NCBI GenBank assembly: GCA_016794425.1 | Contig: JAEUHR010000023.1 | Span: 124,001 to 188,000 of the forward strand | DNA from: Planctomycetota bacterium | Lineage (GTDB): Bacteria; Planctomycetota; UBA1135; UBA2386 | DNA: 64,000 nt | Reading direction: 5' to 3' | Shown: piece by piece, positions 26,658 to 35,056 of the stretch | Layout: every line of letters begins with the position of its first letter | Numbering within the stretch: the stretch's first letter is position 1 | Notes under the pieces: generated by a model | Databases searched by the model: none | What the model was told of the DNA's origin: nothing | The model's input: the letters and a program-made list of their open reading frames with translations, nothing else | Position numbers and translations under genes: made by a program

Positions 26658-26681
26658 CCGGTGTATTTTCCTTACAACCGG
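26658..26681. promoter_or_regulatory. AT-rich imperfect inverted repeat in the divergent intergenic region
   Basis: The arms ccggtgta and tac-a-accgg (8 bp with one bulged base) flank a 7-base T-rich loop. In this 70% GC sequence the stretch 26662-26677 is the most AT-rich spot near the two divergent genes, so it may hold an operator or a -10 region for the thioredoxin-like gene. Confidence 0.35.
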
Positions 26682-26753
26682 CGACGGTCAGGGGTCTCGC
26701 GCAGGCAGCCGTCGGCTCTATGCTCCCCGCGCCCCCATTCGAGGCGCATGCAC

Positions 26754-27731
26754 ATGAACCTCCGCTTCCATCTCCTGCCGCTCCTGCTGGCACTGCCCGT
26801 CGCGGCGCAGGCCGCCGCGGTCGGCAACAAGGCCGCCGACTGCACTTTCCCCGCCTTCCTGAACGGCGACGGCCGCCAGAGCCTGAAGGAGTTCTTCGGC
26901 CAGCCGGTGATGATCGAGCAGTGGGGCACACATTGAGGCCCCTGCATCGGCGGCTCCGTGCCGAGCGCCATCCGTCACCATCGTGAACTGTCCGCGAAGG
27001 GCCTGGTCGTGATCCTCGTCGAGGCGCAGGGCGCCGACGAGCCCACGCTCGAGCACTTCCTCTGGAAGACGTTCCCCGACAACGAGTGTTTCTCCTGCGT
27101 CGGCACCTCGGTGCCGCTGCCCGCATCCGACGGCATCCCGCACGCCGGCCTGATCGGCGTCGACGGCACCCTGCTGTGGGCCGGCAACCCGCTCGAGAAC
27201 CCGAAGCAGGTCGAGACGCTGATCGAGACCGAACTCGCCAAGGTCAAGAAGGGCTGGGGCGACACCGCCGACGCCCGCAAAGTGCGCGCGGCGCTGTACG
27301 GCAAGCGCGATCTCGGCGCGGCGGCCAAGCTGGTCGCGGCGCTGCCCGAGGGCGACGAACGCACGGCGCTGCAGGGTGAAGTCGATGCCCGCTGGGCCTC
27401 GGCGAAGCAGGCGATCGAGACCCTGAAGCAGCAGGGCTCGTGGCTGAAGGCGCAAGCCGCGGCCAAGGACCTGCTGAAGGGCGTTGCCGGCCACGCCGAG
27501 TGGACCACCGAGGCGACGACGATCGTCGCCGGCTTCGACACCGACGAAGCGAAGGCCGAACTCGCCGCCGACAAGAAGCTCGAGAAGGTCGTCAAGATGC
27601 TGCGCGACAAGAACCTCGAAGGCGCGCCGAAGGCCCTGCAGGCCGTGCTGAAGGGCGGCGCCGAGACGAAGGTCGGGGCCCGCGCGCAGAAGCTGCTGAA
27701 GGCGCTCGAGACGCCGCTCGGCAAGAGCTGA
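26754..27731 (+). CDS. Thioredoxin/TlpA-like selenoprotein candidate (TGA read as Sec, motif UGPC)
   Basis: One reading frame runs from ATG 26754 to 27731, broken only by TGA at 26934-26936. Read as selenocysteine, the product has 325 residues: signal peptide to about residue 20 (ALPVAAQA), VGNKAADCTFPAF, PVMIEQWGTH-U61-GPC64, GLVVILVEAQG, a second CxxC (Cys112/Cys115 in ECFSC), the predicted cis-Pro129 in GIPHAGLIG, VDGTLLWAG, then about 160 residues of Lys/Ala-rich helices. U61 falls exactly where TlpA-type proteins have the first Cys of WCGPC, so the TGA replaces the attacking redox residue. GAGG lies 9 bases before the ATG. Expected to act as an exported thiol-disulphide oxidoreductase. 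Alternatives are a nonsense mutation or a sequencing error (TGC to TGA). Confidence 0.8.
26934..26936 (+). other. In-frame TGA, predicted selenocysteine codon
   Basis: The codon sits between CAT (His60) and GGC (Gly62) of the thioredoxin-like gene and would give the UxxC redox motif U-G-P-C. Confidence 0.75.
26947..26964 (+). promoter_or_regulatory. Candidate bacterial SECIS hairpin
   Basis: Starting 10 bases after the TGA, tcggcg pairs with tgccga (five Watson-Crick pairs and a closing G-U) around the loop gctccg. The apical loop begins with G, and 16 bases separate TGA from the loop; both fit the general bacterial SECIS pattern and the E. coli fdhF spacing as I recall it. A short lower helix, GGC at 26937-26939 with GCC at 26967-26969, could extend it. 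Confidence 0.6.
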
Positions 27732-27751
27732 CGCCCCGCGGCGCGCCCGGA

Positions 27752-29800
27752 TCAAGCCTCCGGGCCGCGCCGCCGCGTGCGCGCGTAGCCGTAGGCGGCC
27801 ACCAGCAGCACGGCGCCGACCGCGCCGGTCGCCAGCACGCGCAGCGGCGTGTCGACGTTCGCGAGGTCGAACAGCACGACCTTCACCGCGACCGCCGCGA
27901 ACCCGAGCAGCCCCGTCCACCGCAGCGGCGGCACGCGGCGCGCGAAGCCGATCGCCAGCAGGACGCCGGCGAACGCCAGCGTGTAGAGGCTCGCCGCGAC
28001 GCGGCTCCAGCCGGTCTGCAGCGCGTGCACCCAGGTCAGCACCTCGAGCAGGCCGGCGACCCAGGTCACGGTCAGCGCGACCGCCGCCAGCACCGAGCGC
28101 GCGAGCCCCTCGTCGCGCGGCACGGCGCGCACGCCCGCACCGAGCAGCGCGGCCAGCGCGATCGCGGCAGCGAACCGCACGTTCCACAGCAGCGGCGGCA
28201 TGCCGTCCGCACCCGGCGACGTCTGCGCCTGCCAGGCGAGGGCAACCCACGCGGCGCCGATCGCCCCGCACACCAGCACCGCGACCTGCAGCAGCACCGG
28301 GTCGCGCCGCCGACCGGCGGTGAGCACCGCGCCGGCGGCGAACGCTCCGGCCACCGCGAGCGCCAGCGCGAGCCAGCCGGCGTCGGGCCCGACGAAGCGG
28401 AAGTCGACGCAGACCCCGAACAGCGCCGCCACCACGCCGATGCCGAGCGCGAACACCGGCGCCGGCCGCCGCGCCCACCAGAGCAGCACAACCGCCGTCG
28501 GCACGACCACCGCAACGAGCTGCCGGCGGACCGTCGCGTCGTCCTGTTCGAGCACGACGTTCAGCGCCAGCAGCGCCGCCAGCACCGACGCGAGTTCGCC
28601 GGCCGAGGTCACGCGGCGCAGCGCCAGCAGCAGCAGCGCCGCCGCGGACGTGCTGAGCACCCTGCCGCGGGCCAGCGCCGGCTCGGCGAGGTCCGCACCC
28701 ACCCAAGCCATCAGCGCGCCGAGGGCGACCAGCACGCCGCCGAGCCGGGCCACGCCGGCGGCCGGCGCCGCCCCCGTGCGGACCAGCCACGCGGCGGCGG
28801 TGAGCCAGGCGGCGCCGACGACCAGACCGAAGCCGACCAGTTCACGGTGCCACACGCACTGTTGCAGCAGCACGAGCTGCACGGCGGCCGCGCCGACCAC
28901 GAACGCGCCCCAGCGAACGCCCGCGACCGGCCGGCGACCGGCCACCGCGAGCCACTCGGGCGCGGCGACGCACAACAGCACGAGCTCGAGGTGCAGCACC
29001 AGCGAAGCCGGCGACACGATGCCGTTCCGCCCGTACCACAGCACGACCAGCGCCGCGGTCGCCGCGACGGCGAGCACGCGCGCCTGGTGCCACGACCAGC
29101 GCCACTGCGTCCACGCAGCCCACGTGTGCAGCAGCACGCACACCGCGAACAGCCCGGTCGGCGTCGCCGACGGCGTGCCGACCAGGACCGGCGCCGCGTA
29201 GGCACCGGCCAGTGCGACCGTCGCCAGCACCTGGATCCGGAGCCGCCATCCGAGCCACTGGCCGACCGCCGCAGTGCCGAACAGCAGCGCCATCGCGGGC
29301 AGCGAAGGCAGCAGTTCGTAGTGCAGGCAGGCGAGCACGCCGGCCAGGTAGCCGAGCGCGACACCGGCGCCGCACAGCAGCGCGCTGTAGCGCAGCGCCA
29401 CACGCTCGCGCAGCAGGAGGCCGAGCGCGATCAGCAGCGCGGCACCGGCGTAGACCACCGACACGCGCGCCACCGGTCCGAGCTGCGTCCAGCCGAGCTG
29501 GCCGAAGTACGCCGCCGCGAGCACCAGCGCTGCCGCGCCGACGCGGCCGAGCACCGCGAGCCCGACGAAGCTCTCGAGATCCTTGCGCGCTGCCACCGGC
29601 GCGGACGGCGCGGCGGCGGTCGGCAGCGGCGGCGGCAGCGGCGCGGACGGCAACGGCAGCGGGGTGACTCCCGGCAGCGGCGGCGTGACGGGCGGCGGCA
29701 CCGCCGGCGACGGTGCCGGCCGCACGTGCAGCAACTGTTCGAGGTGCGCAACGCGCTGCTCCAGCGCGCGCAGCCGTTCGGCCTGCGGGTCGTCGTGCAT
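27752..29800 (-). CDS. DUF2339 polytopic membrane protein
   Basis: A 682-residue protein with an N-terminal coiled coil (AERLRALEQRVAHLEQLL), a Pro-rich linker, and then some 20 or more hydrophobic segments to the C-terminus. The final segment VKVVLFDLANVDTPLRVLAT and the entry RVGAAALVLAAAYF are characteristic of DUF2339, a family of large predicted membrane proteins of unknown function. It converges on the selenoprotein candidate (20 bases apart) and diverges from the TetR gene. Confidence 0.85.
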   Translation of the reverse strand: MHDDPQAERLRALEQRVAHLEQLLHVRPAPSPAVPPPVTPPLPGVTPLPLPSAPLPPPLPTAAAPSAPVAARKDLESFVGLAVLGRVGAAALVLAAAYFGQLGWTQLGPVARVSVVYAGAALLIALGLLLRERVALRYSALLCGAGVALGYLAGVLACLHYELLPSLPAMALLFGTAAVGQWLGWRLRIQVLATVALAGAYAAPVLVGTPSATPTGLFAVCVLLHTWAAWTQWRWSWHQARVLAVAATAALVVLWYGRNGIVSPASLVLHLELVLLCVAAPEWLAVAGRRPVAGVRWGAFVVGAAAVQLVLLQQCVWHRELVGFGLVVGAAWLTAAAWLVRTGAAPAAGVARLGGVLVALGALMAWVGADLAEPALARGRVLSTSAAALLLLALRRVTSAGELASVLAALLALNVVLEQDDATVRRQLVAVVVPTAVVLLWWARRPAPVFALGIGVVAALFGVCVDFRFVGPDAGWLALALAVAGAFAAGAVLTAGRRRDPVLLQVAVLVCGAIGAAWVALAWQAQTSPGADGMPPLLWNVRFAAAIALAALLGAGVRAVPRDEGLARSVLAAVALTVTWVAGLLEVLTWVHALQTGWSRVAASLYTLAFAGVLLAIGFARRVPPLRWTGLLGFAAVAVKVVLFDLANVDTPLRVLATGAVGAVLLVAAYGYARTRRRGPEA

Positions 29801-29944
29801 GGGGACTCCACCACCGGCGGACGCGCCGCCGCAACGCGACCGAGCCTAGCGCGCGGCACCGTCGGATCCGACTTCGCATCGGCCTGGCGCGACTGGGCCG
29901 CGTCCTGGGGTGCGTGCGACCGGTCGGGTATCGTCGCCGCGACG

Positions 29945-30529
29945 ATGGGCCGTCCGAACCTCAGCGCGCGGCGGCGCGACGAACTGCTGCCCGCGGTGGC
30001 GGCCACGTTCGCGGAGTACGGGTACCGGCGCACGACCACGGCCCTGCTGGCCGAACGGTGCGGCGTGCAGGAGGCGATCCTCTACCGGCTGTGGGCCGAC
30101 AAACGCGCGATGTTCACCGCCGCGATCGGCTACGTCGCCGAACACTCGCGGCGCGTGTGGCAGCGCGAACTCGCGGCGAACGGCGGCGCGAAGACCACCG
30201 CCGAAGCCGTGCTCGACCACGAGGCGACGCACCTCGGCGAGTTCGGCCTCTACCGGATCCTGTTCGCGGGCCTGTCGGAGACCGACGACCCGCAGATCGT
30301 CGCGGCGTTGCAGGACGCGTATCGCAGCTTCCACGCGTTCGTGCGCGACCGGATCGCCGAGCACCGCCGCGCGCGCGGCACCAACGACAGGCCCGGCGCC
30401 GAACTGGCGGCCTGGGCGATGCTCGGCGTCGGCACGATGGCCAACCTCGGCCGCGAGCTCGATCTGCTCGACGCGCGGCAGCGCGCCGAGCTGCTGCGCC
30501 GCGTCGGGCACCTGCTGCTGGGCGACTGA
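29945..30529 (+). CDS. TetR/AcrR-family transcriptional regulator
   Basis: A 194-residue protein with an N-terminal TetR helix-turn-helix: RRRDELLPAVAATFAEYGYRRTTTALLAERCGVQEAILYRLWADKRAMF, written in the family order of helix 1, helix 2-turn-helix 3 and the YRxWxxKxxLF ending (about residues 9-57). The C-terminal ligand domain is helical and not assignable. Divergent from DUF2339 by 144 bases, so that gene is the natural candidate target. Convergent with the histidine kinase, with a one-base gap. Confidence 0.88.
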   Translation: MGRPNLSARRRDELLPAVAATFAEYGYRRTTTALLAERCGVQEAILYRLWADKRAMFTAAIGYVAEHSRRVWQRELAANGGAKTTAEAVLDHEATHLGEFGLYRILFAGLSETDDPQIVAALQDAYRSFHAFVRDRIAEHRRARGTNDRPGAELAAWAMLGVGTMANLGRELDLLDARQRAELLRRVGHLLLGD

Positions 30530-30530
30530 C

Positions 30531-32384
30531 TCAGGCGCTGCGCGCGGCGCGCGCGACGGCCCGCAGGCGGCCGAGCAGCTCGGTCGCCACGAACGGCTTG
30601 CCGACGATCGGCGCCTGGCACCGCGCCGCGAACGCGCGCGACTCGACCGATGCGAGGTCGCCGGACAGGAACAGGAACCGCGGCAGCAGGTGCGGCGCCT
30701 GGTCGCGCACGGCATCGTGCAGCTGCGCGCCGGACATGCCCGGCATGCGCAGGTCGCAGACCACGACGTCGAAGCGGACCTCGCCGCGCACCAGCAGTTC
30801 GAAGCCCTCTTCGCCCGAGGCTGCCTCGCGCACCCGCCAGCCCTGCGCCACGACGTGGCGCCGGATCGCGGCGCGCACCTGCGGTTCGTCGTCGACGATC
30901 AGCACGTCGAGCACGACGCTCTCGGCCTCGGCGCTGGTCGGCACCGGTGCGTCGGCCACCGGCTCGGTCCACGGCAGCGCGAACTCGAACCGCGCGCCGC
31001 CGAGCGGCGCGTCGCCGACCTCGATGCGGCTGCCGTGGGCCTGCACGACGGTCTCGGCGACCGCGAGCCCGATGCCGGTGCCGGCGCCCGCCTGCTTGCT
31101 GGTCCAGAACGGCTCGAAGATGCGGCCGCGGTCCGCGACCGGCACGCCGGGCCCGGTGTCGTCGACGCAGAGCCGCACCTGCTCGCCGTCGATCCGCGTG
31201 GCGACCACGACGCGGCCGCCGCGCGGGCTCGCCTGCAGCGCGTTCGCGACCAGGTTGGTCAGCACCTGCTCGATCGCGGCGCCGTCGACGCGCACCGCGT
31301 GGCGACCCGGCGCCAGTTCCATTGCGAGCGTCACGTCGGCCGCGCGTGCCTGCGGCTCGAAACCGCGCACGACGCGCTGCACCAGCTCGTCGACCAGCAG
31401 CTCGCGCGCGACGAACGGCTGCCGGCGACCGAGTGCCGACATGCGCTGCACGATGACGCGGCAGCGCTCGGCCTGTTCGACGACGACGCGGGCCGCGCGC
31501 GCCCGCACCGCCGGATCGCCGTCGTCGAGATCGTCGGCGAAACCGAGGATCGCGGTCAGCGGGTTGTTGATCTCGTGCGCGACGCCGCCGACCAGCGTGC
31601 TCAGCGAGCGCAGCTTCTCGGCGCGTTCGACCTGTTCGCGCAGCCGGTCGCGTTCGCGCAGCGTGTCGAGCGCGGCCTGCTGCATGCGGTGCACCACCAG
31701 CACCATCAGCCCGGTCGCCAGCGGCACCTGCAGCGTCAGGTCGATCAGCGAGTTCAAGCGCAACACGTAGTTCCACGGCGACGACGAGTCGGGCTGCAGC
31801 GGTCCGACGATCGCGACCGCGATGCCGTAGACGACCCAGACCGGGGCCCACAGGCCGAACACCCCGCGCACGATGCGATGCCCGACCTCGTACGACTCGC
31901 CGGGCCGCGGCCGCAACCAGCGCCAGGCGCACGCGAACGCGCCGGCGACCAGCGGTGCCTGCAGCAACAGCACCATCTCGACGGTCGGCACCGCGACGCC
32001 GACCACGAACGCCGCCCCCATGACGGCCAACGGCAGCCAGCGCGCCGTCGGCCACGGGCGCTCGCGCAGCGTCGCGACGCCGGCGACCAGGAACCACACG
32101 AACGCGGTCTTGCCGGCCAGGTAGAGGCCGTAGGCAGCGCGCGCCCCGGCCTCGCCGTCGGACAGCAGGTCGTCGCGCACCAGGTGCCAGTGCGCCCAGA
32201 CGAACCGGACCGACAGCACGGTGAGCGCAGCGCCGAGCGCGGCGAACGCGGCGCGCCAGCGCACGAGCCACGGCGCCGGATCGCGCGCCAGCGCGACCAG
32301 CAGACCGGTGCAGATCCACGCCAGGATGCACTGGATCAACAGGCAGATCAGCGAGAAGAAGCCGGTGCCGTCGAGGAAGTACAT
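30531..32384 (-). CDS. Hybrid sensor histidine kinase with membrane sensor and C-terminal receiver
   Basis: A 617-residue membrane kinase. About six to seven hydrophobic helices fill residues 8-232, followed by a coiled coil and HisKA with phospho-acceptor His270 in GGVAHEINNPLTAIL. The ATPase domain shows LTNLVANALQAS (N box), VDDTGPGV (G1), FEPFWTSK (F box) and GTGIGLAVAETVV (G2). The C-terminal receiver has LIVDDEPQ, the phospho-Asp in VVVCDLRMPG, and the Lys in VGKPF. The ATG at 32384 (MYFLDGTGFF) begins the first membrane helix; open frame upstream lacks any conserved feature. No separate response regulator is adjacent. Confidence 0.88.
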   Translation of the reverse strand: MYFLDGTGFFSLICLLIQCILAWICTGLLVALARDPAPWLVRWRAAFAALGAALTVLSVRFVWAHWHLVRDDLLSDGEAGARAAYGLYLAGKTAFVWFLVAGVATLRERPWPTARWLPLAVMGAAFVVGVAVPTVEMVLLLQAPLVAGAFACAWRWLRPRPGESYEVGHRIVRGVFGLWAPVWVVYGIAVAIVGPLQPDSSSPWNYVLRLNSLIDLTLQVPLATGLMVLVVHRMQQAALDTLRERDRLREQVERAEKLRSLSTLVGGVAHEINNPLTAILGFADDLDDGDPAVRARAARVVVEQAERCRVIVQRMSALGRRQPFVARELLVDELVQRVVRGFEPQARAADVTLAMELAPGRHAVRVDGAAIEQVLTNLVANALQASPRGGRVVVATRIDGEQVRLCVDDTGPGVPVADRGRIFEPFWTSKQAGAGTGIGLAVAETVVQAHGSRIEVGDAPLGGARFEFALPWTEPVADAPVPTSAEAESVVLDVLIVDDEPQVRAAIRRHVVAQGWRVREAASGEEGFELLVRGEVRFDVVVCDLRMPGMSGAQLHDAVRDQAPHLLPRFLFLSGDLASVESRAFAARCQAPIVGKPFVATELLGRLRAVARAARSA

Positions 32385-32479
32385 CGGAGAACGCCGTGGA
32401 GCGCACAGGCTAGCCGACCGACCGCCGCCAGGCGCGCGCGACTTGCCACGGCCGCCGGGTTCTGGCCCAATCTGCACCG

Positions 32480-33841
32480 ATGGACGCCTCCGAGACGATC
32501 CGCGCGCTGCGCCAGGCGCTGGCGGCGAGCCCCGACAACGCGCCGCTGCGCCAGCACCTCGCCGACACGCTGTTCGCGTACGGACACTACGCCGAGGCGG
32601 AACAGGAACTGCTCGCGCTGCTGAAGCTGGTCCCCGACGAGGCCGCGGCGATGCTGCTGTTGGCGCGCTGCTATCGGGCGCAGGACAAGGCGTCGGCGGC
32701 GGTCGTGGTGCTCGAACGCCTCGCCGCGCGCGGCAACGCGCGCGCCCTGGTCGAACTGGCCCGCGCGTTGGCCGCCGACGGCGACGTCGAGGCCGCGGTG
32801 CGCACCTACCGGCGCGGCGTCGATCGCGACCCGACCGTGCGCGACGCCGAGTTCGAGCAGCGTTTCGGCATCGTCGCGGACGACGACGATCCGGATGCCG
32901 ACGGCGACGACGACCGGGAGATCGTGGAAGGCCGCGTGCGCGCGCAGGGCGCCAGCGCGCCCGACGGCGTCGATGCGCTGCGCCCCGTGCGCAGCGACGT
33001 GAAGTTCGCGCACGTCGGCGGCATGGCCGGCCTCAAGGACGAGATCCGCAAGAAGATCGTGCTGCCGCTGCAGCGGCCGGATCTCTACAAGGCCTACGGC
33101 AAGCGGATCGGCGGCGGCATCCTGATGTACGGGCCGCCGGGCTGCGGCAAGACGTTCCTCGCCAAGGCGACGGCCGGCGAGATCGACGCGACCTTCCTCA
33201 GCGTCGGCATCCACGACGTGCTGGAGATGTGGATCGGCCAGAGCGAACGCAACCTGCACGGCGTGTTCGCCACCGCGCGGCGCCACACGCCGTGCGTGCT
33301 GTTCTTCGACGAAGTCGACGCCCTCGGCGCGAGCCGCGGCGACATGAAGCACAGTGCCGGTCGCCAGACGATCAACCAGTTCCTCGCCGAACTCGACGGC
33401 CTCGGCAACGACAACGACGGCCTGCTGGTGCTCGCCGCGACCAACGCGCCGTGGCACATGGACAGCGCGTTCCGCCGGCCGGGCCGCTTCGACCGCGTGA
33501 TCTTCGTGCCGCCGCCCGACGCCGCGGCGCGCGGCGACATCCTGCGGCTCCTGCTCGCGGGCAAGCCGCAGGAGGACGTCGACTTCGCCGCGGTCGCGAA
33601 GAAGACCGAACGCTTCAGCGGCGCCGACCTGCGGGCGGTGGTCGACCGCGCGATCGAGGCCAAACTAGACGACGCGGTCGCGCGCGGCGTGCCCGAGCCG
33701 CTGCGCACCAGGGACCTGCTGGCGGCGGCGAAGCTGCAGAAGCCGACCACCAGCGAGTGGTTCGCGGCGGCGAAGAACTACGTGCTCTACGCCAACGACG
33801 CCGGGCTCTACGACGACCTGAAGGACTACCTGAAGCTGTGA
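32480..33841 (+). CDS. TPR-AAA+ ATPase of the CDC48/FtsH-like class
   Basis: A 453-residue soluble ATPase. Residues about 5-115 are TPR-like helices, followed by an acidic linker (ADDDDPDADGDDD). The AAA+ module starts VKFAHVGGMAGLKDEI and has Walker A GPPGCGKT (218-225), Walker B VLFFDEVD (273-280), sensor 1 LAATN and arginine-finger region FRRPGRFDRVIF, then the C-terminal lid ending in TSEWFAAAKNYVLYAND. One AAA domain only; no protease domain. The next gene starts inside its stop codon (GTGA, 33838-33841), so this ATPase probably works with the TPR membrane protein behind it. The client is unknown. Confidence 0.88.
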   Translation: MDASETIRALRQALAASPDNAPLRQHLADTLFAYGHYAEAEQELLALLKLVPDEAAAMLLLARCYRAQDKASAAVVVLERLAARGNARALVELARALAADGDVEAAVRTYRRGVDRDPTVRDAEFEQRFGIVADDDDPDADGDDDREIVEGRVRAQGASAPDGVDALRPVRSDVKFAHVGGMAGLKDEIRKKIVLPLQRPDLYKAYGKRIGGGILMYGPPGCGKTFLAKATAGEIDATFLSVGIHDVLEMWIGQSERNLHGVFATARRHTPCVLFFDEVDALGASRGDMKHSAGRQTINQFLAELDGLGNDNDGLLVLAATNAPWHMDSAFRRPGRFDRVIFVPPPDAAARGDILRLLLAGKPQEDVDFAAVAKKTERFSGADLRAVVDRAIEAKLDDAVARGVPEPLRTRDLLAAAKLQKPTTSEWFAAAKNYVLYANDAGLYDDLKDYLKL

Positions 33842-34989
33842 GCGGCGAACTCGCCCACGGCCGGATGCTGCTGGAGGTGCGTCGGCCGCGCGACGCGGTC
33901 GCCGCGCTGCAGCGCCACCTGGCGCTCGCACCGGAGGACCCGGAAGGCCATCGCCTGCTCGCGCTGGCCAGGTTCGGCGCCGGCGACCCGGCCGGCGCGA
34001 CCGCCGCCGCCGAACGCGCGGTCGGGCTCGCGCCCGAGGATGCGGCTTCGGCGTTCGTCTGCGGCTTCGTGCACGCACGGTGCGGGCGCACCGAGCCGGC
34101 GCGGCACCACCTGTTGCGCGCGCTCGCCGTGATGCCCGACCACGCGCCGAGCCACGCGCTGCTGGGCGAGCTGTCGCTCGCGAAGGGCTGTGCGGCGGCG
34201 GCCCTGGCCGCCGCGCGGCGCGCGCTGGCGGTGGACCCAGACGACGCCGCGCACCACCTGCTGGAGGCGGCGGCGCTGCGAGCGACGGGCGACCCGGCAG
34301 CGGCCCTGGACAGCGTGCGCCGCGGTCTGACCCGGGCCCCGCTGCACGCGGAGCTGGCGGCCCTCGAAGGCGAACTGCTGCTGCACCGCGGCGACGTCGA
34401 CGGCGCCGCCGAGTCGTTCTCGCGGTCGCTGCGCCAGCAGCCGCACGGGGAGTCGGCCCGCCGCGGCCTGCTGGAAGCCCTGCGCGCGCGGCACCGCGGC
34501 TACGCGGTCGTGCTGCGCTTGCGCCAGGGTGTCGTGCAGCTGGTGCGCGAGCGACGCTGGCTGCTGCTCGCCGCCTGTTACCTAGGCTGCTGCCTGCTGG
34601 CCGTCGCCGTCGCCGGCCGCAACGGCGCGCAGGTGCTCCGCGGCGCGCTGATCGCGGTGTTCCTGTTGCCGAAAGAACTGGCGAACGCGCTGCTGCTGCT
34701 GCACCCGTTCGGCCGCCGCGTGCTGCGGCGCAGCGAGGTGGCGTTCGCGCTGGCCACTGCCGCCGGCGTGATGGCCGCCGCCGCGCTCGGCACCGTCAGC
34801 TGGCTGACCGACGCGCCGGCGCTGCGTGGACCGGCCGCGGGCTGCGGTATCGGTGCGCTGCTGGCATCGGCGCTGCACGCGGTCGTCGAGTACCGCCTGG
34901 TCGGACGCCGAGCCTGGCTGTGGATCCTGGTCGCGGCCGGGCTGCTGGTCGTGGTCGCCGCGCTGCTGGCCAGCCGCCGCGCGACCTGA
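33838..34989 (+). CDS. TPR protein with C-terminal membrane domain (paralogue 1)
   Basis: A 383-residue protein: about six TPR repeats in residues 1-215 (ALQRHLALAPEDPEGHRLLALARFG, RRALAVDPDDAAHHLLEAAAL), then four or five hydrophobic segments (LLLAACYLGCCLLAVAVAG, ALIAVFLLPKELANALLLL, WLWILVAAGLLVVVAALLA). It begins with GTG overlapping the ATPase stop. The motif ALLLLHPFGRRVL recurs in the next gene as LLLLLHPLGRHAL, so the two are paralogues. They may be membrane adaptors for the TPR-AAA ATPase; this is inferred from the neighbourhood. Confidence 0.75.
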   Translation: MSGELAHGRMLLEVRRPRDAVAALQRHLALAPEDPEGHRLLALARFGAGDPAGATAAAERAVGLAPEDAASAFVCGFVHARCGRTEPARHHLLRALAVMPDHAPSHALLGELSLAKGCAAAALAAARRALAVDPDDAAHHLLEAAALRATGDPAAALDSVRRGLTRAPLHAELAALEGELLLHRGDVDGAAESFSRSLRQQPHGESARRGLLEALRARHRGYAVVLRLRQGVVQLVRERRWLLLAACYLGCCLLAVAVAGRNGAQVLRGALIAVFLLPKELANALLLLHPFGRRVLRRSEVAFALATAAGVMAAAALGTVSWLTDAPALRGPAAGCGIGALLASALHAVVEYRLVGRRAWLWILVAAGLLVVVAALLASRRAT

Positions 34990-35056
34990 GCGCCGCGCCC
35001 GGCCGTTCTCGTGACCGCGCCATTGCTCCGGCCGCGCGCGCCGCCACACTGCGCCG

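Noticed and set aside
26958..27731. Separate gene starting at GTG 26958
   Set aside because: It is in the same frame as the upstream part and would begin inside the thioredoxin fold, lacking signal peptide and active site; Sec read-through explains it better.
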